Assembly (NCBI GenBank): GCA_021794355.1
Contig: JAJYRA010000072.1
Span: forward strand, 1-64,000
Reading direction: 5' to 3'
DNA length: 64,000 bases
Origin: Thermoplasmata archaeon
Lineage (GTDB): Archaea > Thermoplasmatota > Thermoplasmata > Thermoplasmatales > Thermoplasmataceae
Shown here: one piece after another, positions 30,949-39,627 of the stretch
Layout: every line of letters begins with the position of its first letter
Numbering within the stretch: the stretch's first letter is position 1
Translations under genes and position numbers: made by a program
Notes under the pieces: model-generated
Databases searched by the model: none
Seen by the model: the letters and a program-made list of their open reading frames with translations, nothing else
Told to the model about the DNA's origin: nothing

Positions 30949-31491
30949 ATGAAAGAAACAGCAGTTCTTGCGATTGATCTCCAGAATGCCATTATGGAAG
31001 GACCAATTCATAATAGGGAAGTTTTTACTGACAATGTGAAAGGAATCCTTGAAACAGCAAGAAAGAGAAATTATTCTGTTTTCATGGTTCAACATGCAGA
31101 AAAAAAGGGTAGTGATCTGGAGCCAGGAACCGAGGGTTGGAAAATTTACAGCCAGTTCTTATCTAAAGATTCCGAGCCTGTAATACATAAAGAATATCCC
31201 GATTCATTCTATAAAACTGATCTGGATATGATTCTGAAGAGTGAAGGTATCAAAAGTCTTGTCCTATGCGGTCTAATGACAGAATATTGTGTTGACACTA
31301 CCGTAAGATCAGCCTTTGCCCACGGCTACAAGATCTTGCTTGCAGGTGACGGGCACAGTACTTTTAACAGGGAAAATATAGGTGCAGAACAGATGATTTC
31401 ACTCGTTAATAGCATCACTTCAGAATGGTTTGGTGAAGTAAAAGACAGTAAAAATATAATGAAACTTCTGGATGATAAGAAATTTGACTGA
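30949..31491 (+). CDS. Isochorismatase-like cysteine hydrolase
   Basis: AVLAIDLQNAIM, SLVLCGLMTEYCVDTTVRSAFAHGYKILLAGDGHST. Confidence 0.9.
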   Translation: MKETAVLAIDLQNAIMEGPIHNREVFTDNVKGILETARKRNYSVFMVQHAEKKGSDLEPGTEGWKIYSQFLSKDSEPVIHKEYPDSFYKTDLDMILKSEGIKSLVLCGLMTEYCVDTTVRSAFAHGYKILLAGDGHSTFNRENIGAEQMISLVNSITSEWFGEVKDSKNIMKLLDDKKFD

Positions 31492-31783
31492 ATGAGCTAT
31501 TAAGAAACTCGTGGATATTCAGCGAAACAGAATTGTTTCTCATGTTTTCGCTCATCAGATACAGTATTAAAGCATTTCTTCCTGATTAGTTTGGTTCATT
31601 CATTTCCATGAAATTCTGCTAAAATCCTATTTTCAGGAAAATAGATAATGGTGTGATCCTGCAACGGAAAGCAGGTTTGCGTTTGCCTGACATATGTTAT
31701 TTTTCTGATTTCAGCAGGTATTAGTTCTTATGGAGGTTCCAGAAATTTCATTTATTAGAAAAATTAAAAAAAGGTGAGAGTGA

Positions 31784-32983
31784 TTATTCCAGTTCCTGGA
31801 AATAGTCATTCTTGAAATGATACTTGAAGAGCCACTCATAATGTCCGTGCAATGATCCCCAGTAAATTTTCTCCATTACCTTTTTTTCCATGTAATTTGT
31901 TCTAGATGGAACAATCTTTTCCACGGGGGTATCGTAGGTACCAACTACGAAAGTCGCCTTATGGAAACCTGTTTCCATGGAACACTGTGTTCTTCCCGTG
32001 AACTTATATCTTTTTTTTGTGCCCTTGATTTCTCCTATTATGTTGTTGGCCACTACAACGCCTTCAAGATGGGCTTCTACACCTGCCTTTGAAATTGGGA
32101 TATTTGTTGTGTCCCCAATGGCGAATCCATTATCATAGCTTGTAATGTGCAGATCCCTCTTGTCAACTTTAACCCATCCATCTTCATCAGCAATTTCAGA
32201 TCCCTTCAGGAATCCTGCAGGTTTATGCGGTGGTGTCAGGAACAGATAATCATACTTCAAGGTCTCTCCCTCAAGGGATGTTATCTCTTTCTTACCTGAA
32301 TCGACTGAATCTGTGTTGAATGTGGTTATGCTCTCTATGGATCTGGATTCATACAAAGGCTTGATAACTTCATTTATTGGTTCAGCCGAATATATCCTTG
32401 TGAAAGGCGTTATATAGGTTATTTCTACCTTATCTCTTATTCCGGCCTTCCTAAAGTGTTCATCCAGCATGAATGCAGATTCGTTGGGGGATGGAGGACA
32501 CTTATATGGAAGACCTCCTATTCCCACCACTATCTTGCCTGATTTTATCTTTCTTACCTGTTGATATATCAGGCTGGAGTTTTGGGCATTTGTATGGAAG
32601 TCCATATTTGCTTCCCTAAGTCCTGGAATCTGATCATAATCGGGAGATGACCCAGTTGATATTATGATGTAATCGAAGTTGATCTTTTCGTTGCTCCCTT
32701 CTGTTTTTATATACCGGTTTGCGAGATCTACCTTTTCGCAGTTATCATAAACAATGTTTACGCCGTTTGATAATAGTTTTTTCATAGGTCTCCTGATCTT
32801 GGAGGGATCTGTTCCACGGAAGGCAACCTCAAGGTATCCTGGTTGGAATTCCTGTTCCTTCTTCTTATCAAAAATTGTAATGGAAACTTCTCCATTCTTA
32901 ATTTCACCTGACAGGCTCTTTGCTAACTTGCTTGAGGTTATTAAACCTCCAGCTCCACTTCCTATTATTGCTATTTTTTTCAT
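31784..32983 (-). CDS. sqr: Sulfide:quinone oxidoreductase-like flavoprotein
   Basis: KIAIIGSGAGGLITSSKLA; GGLPYKCPPSPNESAFMLDEHFRK; AIGDTTNIPISKAG; RTQCSMETG. Confidence 0.88.
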   Translation of the reverse strand: MKKIAIIGSGAGGLITSSKLAKSLSGEIKNGEVSITIFDKKKEQEFQPGYLEVAFRGTDPSKIRRPMKKLLSNGVNIVYDNCEKVDLANRYIKTEGSNEKINFDYIIISTGSSPDYDQIPGLREANMDFHTNAQNSSLIYQQVRKIKSGKIVVGIGGLPYKCPPSPNESAFMLDEHFRKAGIRDKVEITYITPFTRIYSAEPINEVIKPLYESRSIESITTFNTDSVDSGKKEITSLEGETLKYDYLFLTPPHKPAGFLKGSEIADEDGWVKVDKRDLHITSYDNGFAIGDTTNIPISKAGVEAHLEGVVVANNIIGEIKGTKKRYKFTGRTQCSMETGFHKATFVVGTYDTPVEKIVPSRTNYMEKKVMEKIYWGSLHGHYEWLFKYHFKNDYFQELE

Positions 32984-34455
32984 TTTACATCACCTTTTAT
33001 GGGTATCGGGGTTATTTTCTTGACTTCTCTCAGTACGACGTAATGGTATGTTGATATCCCGATTCCCAATATCATCACAACGAAACCCGCGATAATCATT
33101 GCGTTGCTTTCCTGAGTTATAAGGGAGGAGGGTATTTTTACAAGATATCTGGAATTAGCGCTCAGGCTCTCAAGGCCAATCGCCACGAGGATTAGCCCAA
33201 ATATCAAAGAGAATATGCATTGTTCCAGAAGGGAACGATATATTGAGACATCCTTTGCAGTATTTGTTTTCCTGACTTTGTTCCCGGCCAGTCTGGTGCT
33301 GAGAAATATATAAGCAAAGTATCCTGCAACGCTTCCAAGTATTATTCCTACTGTGAAAACGAGACCGAACAATGAAAGGCCAGCCAGACCGCTCCAGAAC
33401 CCGCCTACACTGCAACCCTGTGCAATTCTGGCTCCTATTGCAATTATCACTCCACCAAAGAAGCCGATGGATAAATCGCCCGCCTTACTGGCGGACCCTG
33501 ATGGAAGCCGTATTTTGAAAGTGCCTCTTGCCATGGAAAATATTGTCGATCCTGCAATAATCATCAGTATAAAAAATGAAAATGCACTTATCACAGGTAT
33601 TGTTTGGTACCAATTAGTGGACAAACCGCTTCCGCCAAGATATATACCAAAGGGTGAAAGAAGATATTGTGAGAAGAGTGCAACTGGAGTCGTAACTCCA
33701 AGGTAATTAAACATATGACCTGCGGCGAATATGAATGAAGCAATCATTGCAAAAGAGAAGACTGTTCCAATGAAGTATGGTGAGTTCATGATAGCCTTTT
33801 TCCCTTTGGGAGCGGAGTTTCCTAGACTTCCTACCCGTCTCTTCCTAAGGATGAGTGCAGCCCAAATGAGGGCTAGGAAGAATAGTATTCCCACGATTGC
33901 TGCACCTGCTGTAGCAGTAATTCCCGGTAACAAATTGGGTACATAGTTCAGGGTACTTCCATTTCCAACATTGCCAGTTCCCGTAACCTTCCACCAATGG
34001 GCGAGATCCAGCCAGTTGAAAATTGGAAAAGCGAATATAATTGAACCCAATGCAAGACCTAGGAGTTCCATCCAGTTTACAACGTATCCCGATCCGGATT
34101 TCCACAACATCCCGACCATGCACCCCTGACCAAGCATCATTCCAAAACCAAAGATGAAGGACCCCAGAAGGGTGAACCATCCTGCACCTGGTAGGAAGGC
34201 ATATGCATCAACAACGGGAACAGCACCAACTGCTACAAGAAGTCCTGTTCCCAACGATGAAACTGCGATGCTAACCAGAATTATTTCATAAATGCTACTG
34301 TATCTCAGACCCATTACCTGATGAGTTGCTATTACCATGCAATAGGTTTTTTTCTCGGCATATCCTCCAAACAAGAAGCCCAGTACTGCATAAAAAATTA
34401 CGGCCATTATTGGAGCGTAAATAAGTAAAGGAATAGCAGACATAGGATCACTCAC
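32980..34455 (-). CDS. YeeE/YedE family (sulfur compound) transporter, two fused halves
   Basis: GQGCMVGMLWKSGSGYV and AQGCSVGGFWSGLAGLS conserved Cys motifs in two hydrophobic halves. Confidence 0.88.
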   Translation of the reverse strand: MSDPMSAIPLLIYAPIMAVIFYAVLGFLFGGYAEKKTYCMVIATHQVMGLRYSSIYEIILVSIAVSSLGTGLLVAVGAVPVVDAYAFLPGAGWFTLLGSFIFGFGMMLGQGCMVGMLWKSGSGYVVNWMELLGLALGSIIFAFPIFNWLDLAHWWKVTGTGNVGNGSTLNYVPNLLPGITATAGAAIVGILFFLALIWAALILRKRRVGSLGNSAPKGKKAIMNSPYFIGTVFSFAMIASFIFAAGHMFNYLGVTTPVALFSQYLLSPFGIYLGGSGLSTNWYQTIPVISAFSFFILMIIAGSTIFSMARGTFKIRLPSGSASKAGDLSIGFFGGVIIAIGARIAQGCSVGGFWSGLAGLSLFGLVFTVGIILGSVAGYFAYIFLSTRLAGNKVRKTNTAKDVSIYRSLLEQCIFSLIFGLILVAIGLESLSANSRYLVKIPSSLITQESNAMIIAGFVVMILGIGISTYHYVVLREVKKITPIPIKGDVK

Positions 34456-34456
34456 T

Positions 34457-34702
34457 TTAAGATTTCTTTCCAGTTACCTTGAGTGTTACTTCAAAGTAAT
34501 TATCCACTTCCTTTGATCCCACAAATTCATTCCTCGTTCTCTCGCACCATGCTTTTGAGTCAGGAACTACCCCTGGATCGTTTGCAATAATCACAATCGT
34601 GTCTCCGTTCTGAGACTTCTTGTAAGCCCTGATCAGGTCAGTAATTGGGCCGGGGCAGGCTGTTCCTCTACTATCAACATTCATTGTCGTCATCTTTATC
34701 AT
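34457..34702 (-). CDS. tusA: TusA/SirA-like sulfur carrier
   Basis: NVDSRGTACPGPITDLIRAYKKSQNGDTIVIIANDPGV; CPGP motif. Confidence 0.88.
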   Translation of the reverse strand: MIKMTTMNVDSRGTACPGPITDLIRAYKKSQNGDTIVIIANDPGVVPDSKAWCERTRNEFVGSKEVDNYFEVTLKVTGKKS

Positions 34703-34703
34703 C

Positions 34704-35132
34704 TCACAATACAATTATCTGGTTCTCAGCAGATTGGATCATGAAGTTTGTTGCTCCAACGATATCCTCAATCATTGGATCAAGATCACCCTTCTGCAGG
34801 TTCAACGCACTGGACATTAGTGAGCAGGCATACACCTTCACGTCTCCTTCCTTGATGGAATTCTTTAAAAGTTCATGCCAGCCTTCGAACTTGATTCGTT
34901 TCAATCCATCCCTAAGTTCTTTCATGTATTCCGAAAAACCAGCAGGCGAAACGGATTCTTTCTTGTATCCATCCTTAAGAAAACATTGCAACGCAGTGCC
35001 CGTAACAAATATTCTAAGGGGCATGCCCAGATTCGCTGCCGTTTGTGTTAATACTCCCAGCATTATCATCTTCTCCTCCGTTCCAGTCGAAACAACAATT
35101 GATATCCCTTTTTCCGTCATTTTTGACACCAA
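34704..35132 (-). CDS. DsrE/DsrF-like sulfur transfer protein
   Basis: ISIVVSTGTEEKMIMLGVLTQTAANLGMPLRIFVTGTAL...KVYACSLMSSALNLQKGDL. Confidence 0.82.
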   Translation of the reverse strand: MVSKMTEKGISIVVSTGTEEKMIMLGVLTQTAANLGMPLRIFVTGTALQCFLKDGYKKESVSPAGFSEYMKELRDGLKRIKFEGWHELLKNSIKEGDVKVYACSLMSSALNLQKGDLDPMIEDIVGATNFMIQSAENQIIVL

Positions 35133-35183
35133 TCATTTCATCGTACCTCCGGTATTAACGGGACAGCCTGATATGTAAACTTA

Positions 35184-35203
35184 CTACAATATGTACATTG
35201 TAG
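35184..35203. promoter_or_regulatory. Inverted repeat upstream of the sulfur operon, candidate operator
   Basis: CTACAAT-atgtac-ATTGTAG, perfect 7-bp arms, about 52 nt upstream of the dsrE-like start. Confidence 0.5.
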
Positions 35204-35488
35204 GATGTAGGGGTTAATAAAACTCCGCGAATCTCGACAACCCAAAAATTACAGGCTTTCTCTTTGTTAGGGTAGAGTCATTTATTCTCCTCACGAATAT
35301 CCATTTTAATAAATAATCACTTCTTTCTTACAACGGAGGAAACCACTACCAGACAAAGTGTTTAGCATTTGGATCTGGATTGTTTCAGGGAGTTCAATTT
35401 AATTTTTAGCATTCTAGAAAGTAATAGAACGAATGAAGAAAGCTTTAGAATTTTTCCTTTAAACAAATGGTTATATACAGTTTATTAC

Positions 35489-35506
35489 TGTAAGGATATC
35501 CTTACA
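35489..35506. promoter_or_regulatory. 18-bp perfect palindrome upstream of the NRAMP gene, candidate metalloregulator operator
   Basis: TGTAAGGATATCCTTACA equals its own reverse complement; TATA-like TTATATA ~15 bp upstream; ATG at 35548. Confidence 0.65.
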
Positions 35507-35547
35507 AATTTTCTTAAAATAAATGAATAACAAAAGGAGGAACATAA

Positions 35548-36789
35548 ATGAATAGAGGTGTAAAAAGAAAGCGTAAATTCTTCCGTAAGGATACGCTTCT
35601 TCTCTTTGGACCTGCTTGGCTGGTAATGATGGCTGACATGGATGCCTCTTCATACATAGGAGCTGCACAAACAGGAGCAACCCTAGGATATAGCCTCATA
35701 TGGGTAATGATACTACTAATTTTTCCGTTATATATTATCCTGGAGCTTGCAGGAAGAATAAGCATTGCAACAGGAGAAGGTCTGGGAAATGTGGCAAGAA
35801 AAAATTATGGAATTAAGATATCTTCCCTGCTTGCACTGCCAATGGCAATCACTGATATGTTAACTTATGGCATTGAATATCTTGGCATTGGAATAGGGTT
35901 TGAGATAATGGGATTATCACTCTATTATACAATTCCAGTGATCTATGTAACTCATCTATTCATAGTGATAAGGAAAAAATATGATGGTGCAGAAAAGCCC
36001 ATGATCATGATATCTCTTATTCTTATCGCATCCATGTTGATATCACTCTGGAACAGAGGCGTAAAGCCCTTTTCATCTCCACTATTCAATCCATTTCTAA
36101 TGGAACCCACTGCAGCATACTTTTTCTTAATAGCGGCGAATGTAGGGGCCGTTATAATGCCTTTCATGATTTTTTTTCAGGCATCCGCAATCGGAACTAA
36201 AATGAAAGGAATTCAATCAAGGGGATTCAAAATTGATAGGCAGAGAGCAGTGCAAATAATGAGGAAAGAAACCTTTGCAGGCGCTGTAGTTACCGAGTTG
36301 CTAATGATCATAGTAGAAATGGCATTTACCGGAATTCCCAGAGCTTCCAATTCATCATTTTTTTCAACCCCTTCCCAATTGGGGAAAGTCCTGATACCCA
36401 TAGCAGGAACCTTTTCTCCCTATATTCTTGGAGTTGGAATAATCGCAGCAGGATTTATCGCGCTCATTACAATATCCCTTGGGAGTGCCTGGGGGATCTC
36501 TGAATCTCTGAATATACCAAAAAGATCGCAATGGATTGTATATTTAATAGAAAGCACACCGGCCGTTCTTGCTGTAATGGTTATAAATCCTGGCGCTCTC
36601 ATAATATCTGTGCTTTATCTTTTAATCTTTTTTGTGTTTGCTCTTATTGCACCCATGTTGATGTTATGGATTATAGGTAGAAATAGGAAAATAATGGGTG
36701 ATCTTACACTTTCCAGAGGAAATGAAGCCCTTTTCCTATTCATGTGTTTCATTCTGGTTTCAATTGCCATATTGGCAACCTTAACATGA
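35548..36789 (+). CDS. Divergent NRAMP-family metal transporter
   Basis: GPAWLVMMADMDASSYIGAAQTGATLGYSLIWVM (TM1 region) and NVGAVIMPFMIFFQASAIG (TM6 region). Confidence 0.85.
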   Translation: MNRGVKRKRKFFRKDTLLLFGPAWLVMMADMDASSYIGAAQTGATLGYSLIWVMILLIFPLYIILELAGRISIATGEGLGNVARKNYGIKISSLLALPMAITDMLTYGIEYLGIGIGFEIMGLSLYYTIPVIYVTHLFIVIRKKYDGAEKPMIMISLILIASMLISLWNRGVKPFSSPLFNPFLMEPTAAYFFLIAANVGAVIMPFMIFFQASAIGTKMKGIQSRGFKIDRQRAVQIMRKETFAGAVVTELLMIIVEMAFTGIPRASNSSFFSTPSQLGKVLIPIAGTFSPYILGVGIIAAGFIALITISLGSAWGISESLNIPKRSQWIVYLIESTPAVLAVMVINPGALIISVLYLLIFFVFALIAPMLMLWIIGRNRKIMGDLTLSRGNEALFLFMCFILVSIAILATLT

Positions 36790-36891
36790 GATCATTAGAA
36801 AAACCGTACAGGATTTTTTGAAACTCTCATTCCATAACCACACTAAATATGAGATTTCGGAAATTATAAATTTGACCCCATAGAGTCAGCT

Positions 36892-37152
36892 TCAGTAAGC
36901 CTTTTGCGCTTCCATAATTTCGTGTTTAGTTGGCGGGTTTAACTTCTCTAAAAATTCCTTCATGGAATTTATGCTTGGTGCCTCCCAATTACAAATTGCT
37001 TTCAATTCTGAGTCCAAAACATTGATAGACTTAAGCTGAAATCCTTCTGGTAGTTTCCCGTCATTAGCCATCTGTATAATGCCAGCTATGGTTTTTTTAA
37101 CTTCTTCATTAGCATGATTTTTCCACCTGTGTTCAACTATTATATTTGCCAT
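36892..37152 (-). CDS. Small conserved ~87-aa protein, tandem paralog A
   Basis: MANIIVEHRWKNHANEEVKKTI...PEGFQLKSINVL...AICNWEAPS...LEKLNPPTK aligns along its length with 37308..37568. Confidence 0.75.
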   Translation of the reverse strand: MANIIVEHRWKNHANEEVKKTIAGIIQMANDGKLPEGFQLKSINVLDSELKAICNWEAPSINSMKEFLEKLNPPTKHEIMEAQKAY

Positions 37153-37194
37153 TTAAATCATGTATACTATTAAAATGCTGCATATATTAATACT

Positions 37195-37213
37195 GCCGTT
37201 ATGTATTGGTATA
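37195..37213. promoter_or_regulatory. Conserved upstream motif, copy 1
   Basis: GCCGTTATGTATTGGTATA abutting a TATA-like element upstream of paralog A; 17/19 identical to copy 2. Confidence 0.65.
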
Positions 37214-37307
37214 TTACTCTTTATTTGATCTATAAACCCTTATACATGCCATAATCAAAATAAGAAATGCCGTTTTCAAAAAAAATATTCTTAAAAAAAA
37301 GAGTGGT

Positions 37308-37568
37308 TTAAACAATTCTCTGAGCTTCTGAAACTTCGTTCTTTGTTGGAGGATTTATTTTCTCAATAAAATCTTTCATATCTCTGACGCTGGGTGCATC
37401 CCAGTTACAAATTGCTCTAGGCTCTGAGCCAAGAATGTTTACTGACTTTAGTTCAAATCCTGGAGGTAATGTTTTATCTCTTGACATCTGGACTAAATTT
37501 CCGACAACCTTTTTCACTTCTTCTGCGTTATGCGTTTTCCACCTGTGTTCAACAATTACATTTGTCAT
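37308..37568 (-). CDS. Small conserved ~87-aa protein, tandem paralog B
   Basis: MTNVIVEHRWKTHNAEEVKKVV...PPGFELKSVNIL...AICNWDAPS...IEKINPPTK; ORF track opens at 37577. Confidence 0.75.
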   Translation of the reverse strand: MTNVIVEHRWKTHNAEEVKKVVGNLVQMSRDKTLPPGFELKSVNILGSEPRAICNWDAPSVRDMKDFIEKINPPTKNEVSEAQRIV

Positions 37569-37612
37569 ATTTTTCACTAGAAATATATCAATGGTTGGGC
37601 TATATATTTATA

Positions 37613-37631
37613 GCCGTTGTGTATTGGCATA
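37613..37631. promoter_or_regulatory. Conserved upstream motif, copy 2
   Basis: GCCGTTGTGTATTGGCATA between paralog B and the divergent regulator. Confidence 0.65.
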
Positions 37632-37632
37632 T

Positions 37633-38334
37633 ATGCAGGAAATAGTTCTCGAAATAGACAATACCTTTCCTTTCAACATTATTTCAAAGGACTTTAAAGA
37701 ACTGAAATTCTATAGATGGTGCAACTCAAGCATTGACTATCTTGAGTTTTATGGGGAAAATGAAAAGTTGGACAAACTCGATTCAAAACTGGATAAAGTT
37801 GAAAAGAAGTTAGGAACAAAAACGATCTACAAAAGCAGACAGCCTTCTAAAATGACTCTGATGCTCAGCTGCAGTTGCAGTATTCACAACTCATCCATCC
37901 GGGTTGCAGAATCATTAAATTGCCTCTGGAAAGGGCCAGTAATGTATGCAAACGGAGTAGAGACATTAACTCTGATCGTTGTGGAGGGTCACGATCTCAT
38001 GGATGTTATCTCAGTTTTCAAGAAAAATGGAAATGTTTCGTTGATAAAGAGCATTCAGATGATGCCAGATTCCCTTAGAAGCACTTATACTCTTTCAATT
38101 TCAAGTCTCTTCAATCAATTAACGGAAAAGCAGGCGCATATGCTAAAGATTGCAATTGAATCAGGTTACTTTAAAATTCCCAAAAATACCCACATCTCAC
38201 ATCTTGCTAAAAGAGGTGGTCTTTCGGTATCAACTGCACAAGAGCATCTTAATAAGGCTAAAAGCAAACTCATGAAAAATATGGAGCCATACATAAATCT
38301 GTACCTTACACTAATGGAGCAGAATAATGTGTAG
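37633..38334 (+). CDS. Bacterio-opsin activator-like HTH_10 transcription regulator
   Basis: LTEKQAHMLKIAIESGYFKIPKNTHISHLAKRGGLSVSTAQEHLNKAKSKLMKNM C-terminal HTH_10; start moved to MQEIVLEID. Confidence 0.85.
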   Translation: MQEIVLEIDNTFPFNIISKDFKELKFYRWCNSSIDYLEFYGENEKLDKLDSKLDKVEKKLGTKTIYKSRQPSKMTLMLSCSCSIHNSSIRVAESLNCLWKGPVMYANGVETLTLIVVEGHDLMDVISVFKKNGNVSLIKSIQMMPDSLRSTYTLSISSLFNQLTEKQAHMLKIAIESGYFKIPKNTHISHLAKRGGLSVSTAQEHLNKAKSKLMKNMEPYINLYLTLMEQNNV

Positions 38335-38563
38335 GAAGCTAACAATTCATTTAGATATAAAATAAAAATGGGTTCCTTTGAATCCACGGGTTAATCCAGA
38401 TCGAAAGTTAAAGAACCATAACTAGCTTTGAACCTGTCATTAAAAAAATAGAACTCATAATTTTCGGGAAGAGCAGAAGTTCATTGAAAAAAAATCATCT
38501 TCTTAATAAATCTTTAAATATGGTCATATATTATCTGAGGGAAAAGACCATACACCAGTGGCA

Positions 38564-38617
38564 ATGCCAAGGCAACCACAGTCAAGCACAAAAATTTTTG
38601 CTGCAAGGCAGGTGTAA
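38564..38617 (+). other. Possible 17-codon leader ORF upstream of L3
   Basis: ATG CCA AGG CAA ... CAG GTG TAA = MPRQPQSSTKIFAARQV, ending 18 nt before the L3 ATG. Confidence 0.35.
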
Positions 38618-38635
38618 CGGTAAAGGTGATAAAAT

Positions 38636-39625
38636 ATGGCAACACCACATCATCCTAGAAGAGGATCTATTGGATACTATCATAGAAAGAGAAAGCCTAG
38701 TCTAAAGTCTACAATCAGAAGCTGGCCAGAGATTGAAGGAAATGTTAAAATTCAGTCTTTTGCTGGATACAAGGTTGGAATGACACATATCGAAATGGTC
38801 GACTACAGAAAAAACAGTACAACCGCCGGTAGAAATATAATGGCCGCAGTCACTGTGGTAGAAGTCCCTCCAGCGAAGATAGTTTGTGTCAGAGGATATA
38901 GCGAGACCGAGGATGGCTTAAAGGTAACCTATGAAAAATGGTCTGATAATCTTGACAAGGAATTGTTTGAAATAATACCGGAAACGAAGAAAAGAAACGA
39001 AAAAGAGGTTCCTACTGACCTTTCAGAAGTCAGGGTTATGCTGATGCTTCAACCGTGGTTAATTACAGGGGTATCAAAGAAAATTCCTGACATATATGAA
39101 GCACGTATAGGTGGTTCCACCATTGAGGCAAGGCTAAATTATGGAATGGAGAAACTGGGAAAGGAAATTGAGTTCACAGATTTTTCAAAGCCTGGAAATT
39201 TTGTTGATATAATATCTGTTACAAAGGGAAAAGGGTTTACGGGGCATGTGGAGAGATTTGGAGTAAAACTATTACCCACAAAAAACAGAAACCATAGAAG
39301 AATGATTGGAACTCTCGGTCCATGGCACCCTGACTGGATAAGATGGCAGGTTCCGCAAGCAGGACAGATGGGTTCTCATCAGAGGACACAACAAAACATG
39401 AGGGTAGTCAAGTATGCCAAATCACAGGGACAGGATGATATAAATGTGAAAGGTGGGTTCGTGAATTACGGACTTGTAAGAACAAACTATGTCCTGATCC
39501 ACGGTTCAGTACCTGGTTCCATAAAAAGGCTAATTAAATTCAGGGATCCTTCAAGGCAGAAGTCACCCTCAGTTCAGAATCTGGAGATTGCATATATATC
39601 AAGGGAATCAAAGCAGGGTGATTAA
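38636..39625 (+). CDS. rpl3: 50S ribosomal protein L3
   Basis: GYKVGMTHIEMVD, SVTKGKGFTGHVERFGVKLLP, NRNHRRMIGTLGPWHP. Confidence 0.97.
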   Translation: MATPHHPRRGSIGYYHRKRKPSLKSTIRSWPEIEGNVKIQSFAGYKVGMTHIEMVDYRKNSTTAGRNIMAAVTVVEVPPAKIVCVRGYSETEDGLKVTYEKWSDNLDKELFEIIPETKKRNEKEVPTDLSEVRVMLMLQPWLITGVSKKIPDIYEARIGGSTIEARLNYGMEKLGKEIEFTDFSKPGNFVDIISVTKGKGFTGHVERFGVKLLPTKNRNHRRMIGTLGPWHPDWIRWQVPQAGQMGSHQRTQQNMRVVKYAKSQGQDDINVKGGFVNYGLVRTNYVLIHGSVPGSIKRLIKFRDPSRQKSPSVQNLEIAYISRESKQGD

Positions 39626-39627
39626 GA

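Noticed and set aside
38484-38705. 73-aa ORF overlapping the start of L3
   Set aside because: Runs out of frame into the conserved L3 coding region; composition not protein-like.
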